Source of the DNA: Armatimonadota bacterium
Lineage (GTDB): Bacteria > Armatimonadota > Armatimonadia > Armatimonadales > Armatimonadaceae
Length of the DNA stretch: 5,233 bases
Assembly: GCA_014381035.1 (NCBI GenBank)
Contig: JACMIS010000671.1
Span: 1-5,233, forward strand
Direction of reading: 5' to 3'
Part shown: piece after piece, positions 1 through 5,233 of the stretch
How positions within the stretch are numbered: the stretch's first letter is position 1
Layout: each line of letters starts with the position of its first letter
Translations under genes and position numbers: made by a program
Notes under the pieces: model-generated
Database searches by the model: none
What the model was told of the DNA's origin: nothing
The model's input: only the letters and a program-made list of their open reading frames with translations

Positions 1-2026
1 CGCCGAATCGCGAAAGGGCGAACGCGAGACGGGAAGCGACCGCCGGGTCACCCTCACTCGCAAGACGGGACAGTAGCAACACCGCTGTTTCCGGTGTCGC
101 CCCGGTCTTCGCGACGTCCCGCAGTGCTCGGGCGGCGGCGAAACGGACGCCGCGCGGGGCGTCCGGGGCGAGCAGTGGCAAGAGGTAGTCGCGCACGAGG
201 GCGCGTGCATCGGGCGGAGGCAATTCCGGCGCGAGAGCGGACACCGCGAGACAGGCGGCTTCGCATGCCGTCGGGTGGCGTGCGTCCAGAGCACCGATAA
301 TCACCGCAAGCGAGAGCGGGTCGCCGATCTGTGCGATGGCTTTCAACGCCGCGACCCGGACTTCGGCATCTTCCCCACATGCCGCGGCATTGAGTTCCGG
401 CGTCGCCTCCCGATCTCCGATCCGTCCCAGTGCTTCCGCGGCGAGGCTACCGATACCCGCGACCGGGTCGGTCATTTTCGCGGCAAGAGCGGGGACGGCG
501 CGAGCGTCTCCGATCTCTCCCAGCGCACGCACCGCGCTATCGCGCACCGCTTGCGAAACGTCATCCAGCGCGGCGACCAGTTCTTCCACCGCCAGCGGGG
601 AACGTAATTCGGCTAGCTGCTCGATTGCCTGTTCTCGCTCCGCTTCCCCTGCAGGGCGTCCGAGTTGGCGCAACCGCAAAAACGACGAGACAGGGCGCGC
701 CGAAATCAGTTGATCCAGCACATAGCGCGTCGAACGCCCGTGCTCCTCGAACACGCGAGATAGCAGGAACACACAGCAGATACGGATCAATGCGGTGATA
801 AAAAACAGAATTTTGTAGTTATTGATACTGAAGATACCGAAAGGAAGCACGACCGGCTTTAATACTTCCATCGCGATCCCGCCAAGAATGGGCGCGACAC
901 CTCCGACAATCCCCGTGATCGCCGAGAAAACGGCGACATACGTTGAACGGGATTCGGCGGGAGCCGTGGAAAGGAGCAGGTTGAACTGTGCCAGACCAAC
1001 CCCCGCCCATGCCAGACCGGCGACAAGATTCAGGATAACGATCAAGACGACGTTATAGGTGAATTGCCCGCGAATGGTGAATAGCCAGAGGATCGGCGCG
1101 ACCACAGTAGCAATCGTCGCCAGTTGTAATAGCGGACGCGACCCGAACTTATCGGACAGGTAGCCCCATATCTGTGTGGTCGCCAGTCCCGCCCCGCTCG
1201 CGACCGCGCCTAAAATCTGCACCGTGAGATACGGCATGTTCAAACCGTCACGGTCTAACTGCCACGCGACGAAGAACTGTCCGGCGAATGTTTGCGAAAC
1301 GACGATTGCCGCCGAGTAGGTAATGAAGGCGCGGAAGTTCCGGTCGGCGAGGGGGGCGGAAAGAGCTTTGAACGGATTGACGCGGTCCCCGGGAGGGGCG
1401 ATCCGTGGTGGCTCGGGTTGTCGGAGAAGCATGACGAACGATGCCACCGAAGCGACACACGCGATGGCGAAAAGCACGGCGAACCCCCAGCGCACCTCGA
1501 ACCATTGATGCTTGACAGCAAGGTCCAGAAATGCCCCGGCAGGAAGTGGGATCAGAACCGTGACGATACCGGCAAGCATACTGCGTTGACCGAAATAACG
1601 TCCGCGAAAATCGGCGGGGACCAGGTCGCTCATCCAGGAGGTCCAGGCAGGACCGATAATGGTAAGCAAGGCGGACGAGACCGTGAGGAGGGCGACAAAC
1701 ACCCAGACTTGAAGGGCTTGCGGAACGAAAAACGGCATGGCTAAAATCAGAAGCCAGACCAGACGCCCCGCGACCGCGTTAAAGGCAACGAACCGTTTGC
1801 GACTCGCCAATCGGTCGGAATAGAGCGACGCCGGAATCTGTAGCAGCCCGACAGCGGCGGGAAGCCCCGCCAGTAGCCCCAGAACAAAGTCACTCGCCCC
1901 GAGATAGCGGGCGAAACCGATCTGAAAAGCTCCGGTCGTCAGCACCATCCAGACAGTAGCATACACAGCGTCCCACGTGGAAATACGCAGACCACGCAAT
2001 ACTTCTAATCGAGATAACACCATCAT
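1..2026 (-). CDS. MFS-type membrane transporter with C-terminal HEAT-repeat domain (3' end outside window)
   Basis: The frame is open for 675 codons from ATG at 2026 and leaves the window at base 1 without a stop. Residues 1-430 form a 12-helix MFS-like transporter, with hydrophobic segments near residues 20-40, 46-66, 80-100, 105-128, 148-168, 180-201, 232-256, 266-290, 298-317, 325-352, 362-386 and 403-424. The loop after helix 2 (YSDRLASRKR, residues 69-78) and its counterpart in the second half (GYLSDKFGSRP, 288-298) match MFS motif A. From about residue 455 the protein becomes soluble and shows roughly 30-residue HEAT/PBS-lyase-like units with phrases such as VRDSAVRALGEIGD and VRVAALKAIAQIGD; at least five to six units are visible. 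The HEAT part should lie in the cytoplasm and may bind a partner or regulate transport (inference). The substrate cannot be inferred. The next ATG at 2023 would change one residue; the following Met (27) lies inside helix 1, so the start is at 2026 or 2023. No clear Shine-Dalgarno precedes it. Confidence 0.9.
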   Translation of the reverse strand, partial: MMVLSRLEVLRGLRISTWDAVYATVWMVLTTGAFQIGFARYLGASDFVLGLLAGLPAAVGLLQIPASLYSDRLASRKRFVAFNAVAGRLVWLLILAMPFFVPQALQVWVFVALLTVSSALLTIIGPAWTSWMSDLVPADFRGRYFGQRSMLAGIVTVLIPLPAGAFLDLAVKHQWFEVRWGFAVLFAIACVASVASFVMLLRQPEPPRIAPPGDRVNPFKALSAPLADRNFRAFITYSAAIVVSQTFAGQFFVAWQLDRDGLNMPYLTVQILGAVASGAGLATTQIWGYLSDKFGSRPLLQLATIATVVAPILWLFTIRGQFTYNVVLIVILNLVAGLAWAGVGLAQFNLLLSTAPAESRSTYVAVFSAITGIVGGVAPILGGIAMEVLKPVVLPFGIFSINNYKILFFITALIRICCVFLLSRVFEEHGRSTRYVLDQLISARPVSSFLRLRQLGRPAGEAEREQAIEQLAELRSPLAVEELVAALDDVSQAVRDSAVRALGEIGDARAVPALAAKMTDPVAGIGSLAAEALGRIGDREATPELNAAACGEDAEVRVAALKAIAQIGDPLSLAVIIGALDARHPTACEAACLAVSALAPELPPPDARALVRDYLLPLLAPDAPRGVRFAAARALRDVAKTGATPETAVLLLSRLASEGDPAVASRLAFALSRFG

Positions 2027-2030
2027 GTTA

Positions 2031-2058
2031 GTGTTCAGTGTTCAGCGGTCAGTGGTTA
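2031..2058 (+). repeat. Heptanucleotide tandem array, cluster A (four units)
   Basis: On the plus strand four consecutive 7-base units read GTGTTCA, GTGTTCA, GCGGTCA, GTGGTTA, followed by a partial GTG. The array lies immediately upstream of the transporter start codon (2026-2024), occupying the place where its ribosome site would be. The consensus GTGGTCA/GTGTTCA is the reverse complement of the unit in cluster B at 2104-2138. Short heptad arrays of this kind are known in intergenic DNA of several bacteria (for instance the short tandem repeats of cyanobacteria); membership of a particular family cannot be assigned here. Confidence 0.8.
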
Positions 2059-2103
2059 GTGCCGGAGGGGTTGCTCGGTAGCGATTTGGTTACCGATATC
2101 TAC

Positions 2104-2138
2104 CCACTGACCACCTTTCACTGACCACTGACCACTGA
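2104..2138 (-). repeat. Heptanucleotide tandem array, cluster B (five units, inverted relative to cluster A)
   Basis: On the plus strand the units are CCACTGA, CCACCTT, TCACTGA, CCACTGA, CCACTGA; on the minus strand this is repeated TCAGTGG. Three units are perfect and two degenerate. It begins three bases past the ferredoxin stop codon (2144-2142). It faces cluster A in inverted orientation across a 45-base spacer. Confidence 0.82.
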
Positions 2139-2141
2139 TTT

Positions 2142-2462
2142 TCAGTCTTCCGGTCGAGATCCGGGTTCCATGCCTTTTTCACCGGCGCGACCCCATACCT
2201 TGACCGATAGGTCGGACTCGACGCGAATCTGGCAGGACAGGCGGAACTTCTCGATCATATCCGGCGTTTCCAGTGCTTCGCGCTCTTCGTCGCCCATCGG
2301 CGGAACGTCCCCGGAAAGAACTTCGACCCGGCAGGTAGTGCAACGAGCGATTCCGCCGCATCGGTGCAGGATATCAACGCCTGCGTCTTCGATAGCGAGG
2401 ACCAGTTTCTTACCTTCGGGTGCTTCGAACGACTTTTCGCCGTCCACGGTGATTTGTGGCAT
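2142..2462 (-). CDS. [2Fe-2S] ferredoxin family protein
   Basis: This 106-residue protein is a single-domain [2Fe-2S] ferredoxin (beta-grasp fold), a soluble cytoplasmic one-electron carrier. Numbered from ATG 2462, the cluster ligands are Cys35, Cys41, Cys44 and Cys77, spaced CX5CX2CX32C. The first three sit in RCGGIARCTTC and the last in RLSCQI, both typical of the family. The CX5CX2C spacing is that of adrenodoxin/Isc-type ferredoxins rather than the CX4CX2C of plant-type ones, but the interval to the fourth Cys is slightly short for adrenodoxin. A polar tail of about 15 residues follows the fold. I chose ATG 2462 because the ferredoxin fold begins right there (PQITVDG) and a GGAA lies about 5-6 bases upstream. 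An in-frame GTG at 2483 would add seven residues (113 in all), but that codon sits in the foot of a GC-rich hairpin and lacks a ribosome site. No reductase, oxygenase or Fe-S assembly gene is adjacent, so the partner is unknown. Confidence 0.93.
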   Translation of the reverse strand: MPQITVDGEKSFEAPEGKKLVLAIEDAGVDILHRCGGIARCTTCRVEVLSGDVPPMGDEEREALETPDMIEKFRLSCQIRVESDLSVKVWGRAGEKGMEPGSRPED

Positions 2463-2480
2463 GATATTTCCGTTTCTTTT
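2454..2480 (-). promoter_or_regulatory. Weak ribosome-binding region deciding the ferredoxin start
   Basis: Between the foot of the hairpin and the ATG at 2462 the minus strand is A-rich, single-stranded in appearance, and contains ACGGAAAT, giving a GGA/GGAA core 5-6 bases before ATG. This is a weak Shine-Dalgarno match, but better than anything before the upstream GTG at 2483, which is preceded only by the GC-rich stem. Confidence 0.4.
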
Positions 2481-2512
2481 CACGGCGCGTCGCCTTCCGG
2501 CGGGCGCGCGTG
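2481..2512 (-). other. GC-rich hairpin with GGAA tetraloop in the gap before the ferredoxin gene
   Basis: Read on the minus strand, a 14-base arm (2512-2499) faces a 14-base arm (2494-2481) across the loop GGAA (2498-2495), which is a GNRA-type tetraloop closed by a C-G pair. About 12 base pairs form in three blocks of four, interrupted by a small internal loop and one bulge. The hairpin starts 13 bases after the stop codon of the large upstream gene and ends 18 bases before the ferredoxin ATG. The bases after it are A-rich, not U-rich, so it is not a standard intrinsic terminator on this strand. It could be a processing, stability or attenuation element, or chance pairing in GC-rich sequence. 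Confidence 0.45.
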
Positions 2513-2525
2513 TTTATGGTGTGCG

Positions 2526-5233
2526 CTATGGTTCGCGTTTCGGCGCGGGGGTTCCTGCATTGCGGGCGGCATGTCGGAAATCCGTGATCGTGATTTCGTC
2601 CGCCGCGACTTTCGCTATCGTATGAGTTCCGACGAAGCCGTAGTACCGCCGCCACCGTTTGCCGTCCCACTCCTCCTCGGCTTGATAGATTTTGCCGCGC
2701 GAGTACCGGTGCGTCTTGCCGTCGGCGGTTTTGCTCACCTGGGCAAACGGGTCTTTTTTCCACGACGCTTCAAGCGGTAACGGGAGATCCGTAACCACGC
2801 GGGGACGGTTTTCGGCTTTGAGTGCAAACACGGCTCTGTTCGCGGCGACATCCCGGTCGGTAGCCGGGGTTTTTCCGGTACCGAACCCGAGCGTAACAGC
2901 ATCGAACGGGGAACCCATGTCGAAGCCGTACAGGGGGCGTTCATACCGATTCGAGTCCCGGAAACCGGGTCCGTATTGTTGCAGGTACCCGGCGATGGCG
3001 GTGCATTGCCGGTCCCGCTCCTTCTCGGACGCGAACGGCTCCCAGACCGGTACGCCCGGAAGTCCCTGTAATCCGAGAGCCACCCGGTCACAGATGCGCA
3101 GACTTCCGGTTTGCGGCTTTTCCCGCCGGTGCGGCGTCGGTCCCATCGACGCGCCGTCCAGCCACTTATACGACACCGAAGCGGTGGCGTCCTTGTAGCG
3201 GGAAACGGTCCCGGCGGGCGTCCGGTCGGAAAGGCGTCTTTGCACGAGTTCGCGGAACGCCGCGACGCGGAGCATCGAACCCCACAACAGTTCGGTCGCG
3301 CCATAGTTGCCCCGGTCTTTGGGGTCGGCGAACAGCCGTCCCCAGACGACGGAGTCGGTCCCGAAAAGCGATGTCGCCGCCCGTTGCCAGACCGGATTTT
3401 CGGGGTCAAACATCAGGGCGTACAGGCTGCTTTGCGTTTCGTGTCCGAGATAGGTCGGGTCCACCGACCGAAGCCACGTCGCGTATTCGTCCGCCGCTTT
3501 CGCGTCCCCGAGCGCGACGCGGGCGATGGCAAGGCGGGCGATGCGTCCCCCTAACTGGTACTGCTCGCTGTGTCCTTCGCCTTTCGTTTGCTTGTTATGG
3601 AATTCGACACAGCGCGCCATCACGGTTCGGAGGGTCGGCAGGGTGCGCGGATTTCGCGCGTCCCAGGCGTATAACTGGAGCGCGAAAACCGCCCCCCGCT
3701 GGAAATCGAAACCCCACCGCCCTTCCGCCGGTTCCGAAAGGTTCAGCGCGCGCTTCTCCAACAGATCGCTGACCGAGGGGTTGGTCCGGGCGCGCAACGG
3801 CTCGCCCTGAAACGCGGGCAAGGGTTTGCCTTCGTCGCGGGCAGTTACCGAGATCCAGTTGCCACTCTGGGTCACGTTGCTTCGCCTCAGTATCCGGTTC
3901 GCGCCTTCGGTCCACCGCCCCACGTTTCCCGGTCGGCGCGACAAGTCTTCGACCACCCGCCCGGGTTCGCTGCCTGGTACCGATAATGGGCTACCGTCGT
4001 CGGCGAGTTGCGCGAACCAGCGTTCCGGACCGGTCAACCCCTTGTTGGTCGCCCACCACGCCCGCAGTGCTTTCACGTCGTTGCCGTCGCGAAACTCGGA
4101 AACGCTGGTGATGCGCACGAAACACGCGAAGGCGGCGGAGCGTACGGAAAGAAGATTCCGTCTCTGGAAAAAATCGCGCCCGAAACTCACCGAGCGGGTC
4201 AACCGTTCATCGTTTTCCAGGACATCGAAAATCGGTTCGACCGCCGCCTCGCCTTCGGCAATCAGTGCTTGCGAGATCGGCGACGCGTCGAGTCCTACCC
4301 CGCCGGGTTGCCCGTCCTGCCGCGCCGCCACGTCGTCCAGGTGTGCGATCAGCGTCTTGACCCGCTCCCCTTGCGACATTTTTTTCACGGCGACGAGATC
4401 GAGCGGAGCCTCCCCGCGTTTCGCGACACGCCGATTCGCATCTTCCCTCAGTTCAGGCAGGTTGCTCAGAAACGGGAGCGCGGGGGAATCAGTTTCCTTG
4501 ATCGCCCCGCCGGGATAGGTTTTCGCCCCGCGCCGGGCGACCTCTGCTTCGATTGACGGCTGCGTGCGGGTCAACAGTTCGGCGTCGGTCGCGGCGAGCA
4601 CGTCGTCGCCGCGCATATGGGCGCAGACGGCGCGGTCGTAGAGTGCCCACGCCCACCGGTTGGCGAGCGGGAAGTAAGGGTCGGCGGGGTTATCGCCAGT
4701 CGCGTCGGTGCGCGACCGGAGGTTCGTCTTCCACTCTTCATAAAGCGACGCGGCGGGGGCGTCCTCGCCGAGACGCAACAGCAGGCAGAGGTAAAGCGGG
4801 GTTAACGACTCGATGGAAACCGACTCCGGTTCCGGGGTCGCGTTGCGCCACGCGATACCGGCAGTCGCCCCATATTTCTTGCGTACCGCCTCGCGGCTAC
4901 GGAGATATTTCGCCACGTCGTCGCGCACCCGTACGCTTTTGCCGACCGTGCGGACCGTGTAGACCAGCCCGTTCGGGCACACGGCTTTGCGCGCCGCCCC
5001 GCCCGCGCGCTCCGGCAACACCCACCCGTGCGTTTTCACGTCGCTCTCGAAGCCCCAGACGCTCCCGACACGCACCGTTATTTCGCGGTAGTCGCCGCCC
5101 TCGGGGTCGGCAAGCCCCTGCGCGAACAGCGTTTCCGCCGCCGCCCGTAGCGGCTCCGGCACAGCCGCAGTTCGCGAAACGGTGATCAGGGGCGGCGGTG
5201 CCGTGCTTTTACCGCCGCTGCCATCCGCCCCCG
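2526..5233 (-). CDS. Large unrecognised protein, probably exported, with TPR/HEAT-like helical regions (5' end outside window)
   Basis: I do not recognise this family. The longest in-window reading starts at GTG 5162 (878 residues, stop TAG at 2528-2526), but the frame stays open for 23 more codons to the right edge. Those codons encode a Gly/Ser/Thr/Pro-rich stretch (GSGGKSTAPPPLITVSRTA) like the linker after a signal or lipoprotein peptide, so the true start is probably beyond the window and GTG 5162 is likely internal. Numbered from GTG 5162, residues 1-120 are mixed and polar. Residues 170-203 (ALYDRAVCAHMRGDDVLAA, ending TQP) resemble a TPR helix pair. Residues 295-352 resemble HEAT helices (ALIAEGEAAVEPIFDVLEND). 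Residues 535-570 are again TPR-like. The last 75 residues are rich in charged and aromatic residues (EEWDGKRWRRYYGF) and look beta-rich. There is no transmembrane helix in the visible part, no paired-cysteine metal site and no catalytic motif I can name. The stop lies 63 bases before the ferredoxin ATG on the same strand, so co-transcription is possible. Extracytoplasmic location is inference. The gene itself is certain from a stop-free frame of about 2.7 kb. Confidence 0.85.
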   Translation of the reverse strand, partial: GADGSGGKSTAPPPLITVSRTAAVPEPLRAAAETLFAQGLADPEGGDYREITVRVGSVWGFESDVKTHGWVLPERAGGAARKAVCPNGLVYTVRTVGKSVRVRDDVAKYLRSREAVRKKYGATAGIAWRNATPEPESVSIESLTPLYLCLLLRLGEDAPAASLYEEWKTNLRSRTDATGDNPADPYFPLANRWAWALYDRAVCAHMRGDDVLAATDAELLTRTQPSIEAEVARRGAKTYPGGAIKETDSPALPFLSNLPELREDANRRVAKRGEAPLDLVAVKKMSQGERVKTLIAHLDDVAARQDGQPGGVGLDASPISQALIAEGEAAVEPIFDVLENDERLTRSVSFGRDFFQRRNLLSVRSAAFACFVRITSVSEFRDGNDVKALRAWWATNKGLTGPERWFAQLADDGSPLSVPGSEPGRVVEDLSRRPGNVGRWTEGANRILRRSNVTQSGNWISVTARDEGKPLPAFQGEPLRARTNPSVSDLLEKRALNLSEPAEGRWGFDFQRGAVFALQLYAWDARNPRTLPTLRTVMARCVEFHNKQTKGEGHSEQYQLGGRIARLAIARVALGDAKAADEYATWLRSVDPTYLGHETQSSLYALMFDPENPVWQRAATSLFGTDSVVWGRLFADPKDRGNYGATELLWGSMLRVAAFRELVQRRLSDRTPAGTVSRYKDATASVSYKWLDGASMGPTPHRREKPQTGSLRICDRVALGLQGLPGVPVWEPFASEKERDRQCTAIAGYLQQYGPGFRDSNRYERPLYGFDMGSPFDAVTLGFGTGKTPATDRDVAANRAVFALKAENRPRVVTDLPLPLEASWKKDPFAQVSKTADGKTHRYSRGKIYQAEEEWDGKRWRRYYGFVGTHTIAKVAADEITITDFRHAARNAGTPAPKREP

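Larger units (their letters stand above)
2031..2138. repeat. Long imperfect inverted repeat formed by the two heptad arrays
   Basis: Three consecutive heptads of cluster A (2035-2055) can pair with the three outer heptads of cluster B (2118-2138) with 18 of 21 positions matching; other registers are also possible because the unit is periodic. The spacer holds a second small stem, TCGGTA at 2075-2080 with TACCGA at 2091-2096 around a 10-base loop, so the whole gap could fold as a nested cruciform or RNA structure. No run of U follows on the minus strand, so it is not a canonical terminator. This 115-base gap shows no convincing promoter or open frame. Confidence 0.6.

Noticed and set aside
1292..1744. 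Plus-strand 150-residue frame inside the transporter region
   Set aside because: The minus-strand frame encodes continuous membrane helices and MFS motifs; the plus-strand product is low-complexity and charged.
2031..2138. CRISPR array or intrinsic terminator
   Set aside because: The units are 7 bases in direct tandem with no spacers, and no U-run follows the stem on the transcribed strand.
2027..2141. Promoter for the transporter gene in the gap (for example TAGATA near 2095-2102)
   Set aside because: The -10 likeness is weak and no matching -35 hexamer stands at proper spacing, so I do not report a promoter.
2170..2780. Plus-strand frames opposite the ferredoxin gene and the end of the large gene
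   Set aside because: The minus strand has a clear ferredoxin with all four cysteines; the plus-strand products show no domain and are antisense shadows.
2868..2889. GFGTGKT near residues 759-765 of the large protein as a P-loop
   Set aside because: The residue five before the GKT glycine is Leu, not Gly/Ala, so the Walker A pattern fails; it is also near the C-terminus with no Walker B after it.
3826..5185. Long plus-strand open frames (230 residues from 3826, 210 residues from 4553)
   Set aside because: They lie opposite the large minus-strand gene and have Arg/Ser/Pro-rich composition typical of antisense frames in GC-rich coding DNA, with no recognisable domain.
5202..5231. Walker A-like string (ADGSGGKS) at the right edge of the large gene's frame
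   Set aside because: It fits the loose pattern [AG]x4GK[ST] but lies in a Gly/Ser/Thr/Pro-rich linker, and no Walker B or other NTPase motif follows.

Overview
The window is a GC-rich bacterial chromosome fragment in which every supportable gene lies on the minus strand, so transcription runs from right to left. Three protein genes fill almost all of it. No RNA gene, transposase, integrase, CRISPR array or phage gene was seen. The organism cannot be named from this sequence. GC-rich coding, intergenic heptanucleotide arrays and a membrane transporter fused to HEAT repeats would suit a large-genome environmental bacterium (for example an Armatimonadota-, Planctomycetota- or cyanobacteria-like lineage), but this is only a weak inference.

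Layout in the direction of transcription. (1) Positions 5233 to 2526 hold a long gene for an unrecognised protein of more than 900 residues. It is open at the right edge, and its visible N-terminal end looks like a linker following an unseen signal peptide. It has helical TPR/HEAT-like stretches and a polar, probably beta-rich C-terminus. (2) A gap of about 60 bases carries a GC-rich hairpin with a GGAA tetraloop. (3) Positions 2462 to 2142 encode a small [2Fe-2S] ferredoxin with the four expected cysteines. (4) A 115-base gap holds two clusters of 7-base repeats in opposite orientation, able to fold into a long imperfect stem. (5) Positions 2026 to 1 encode a 12-helix major facilitator superfamily (MFS) transporter with a C-terminal HEAT-repeat domain. 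It runs off the left edge before its stop codon.

The three genes are co-directional and closely spaced and could be co-transcribed, but nothing ties them to one pathway. The ferredoxin has no visible reductase or oxygenase partner, the transporter's substrate cannot be read from sequence, and the large protein has no assignable activity. The most distinctive points are the transporter–HEAT fusion, the facing heptad arrays that run into the transporter's start codon, and the large unrecognised protein. I found no convincing evidence for a wholly new multi-gene system.
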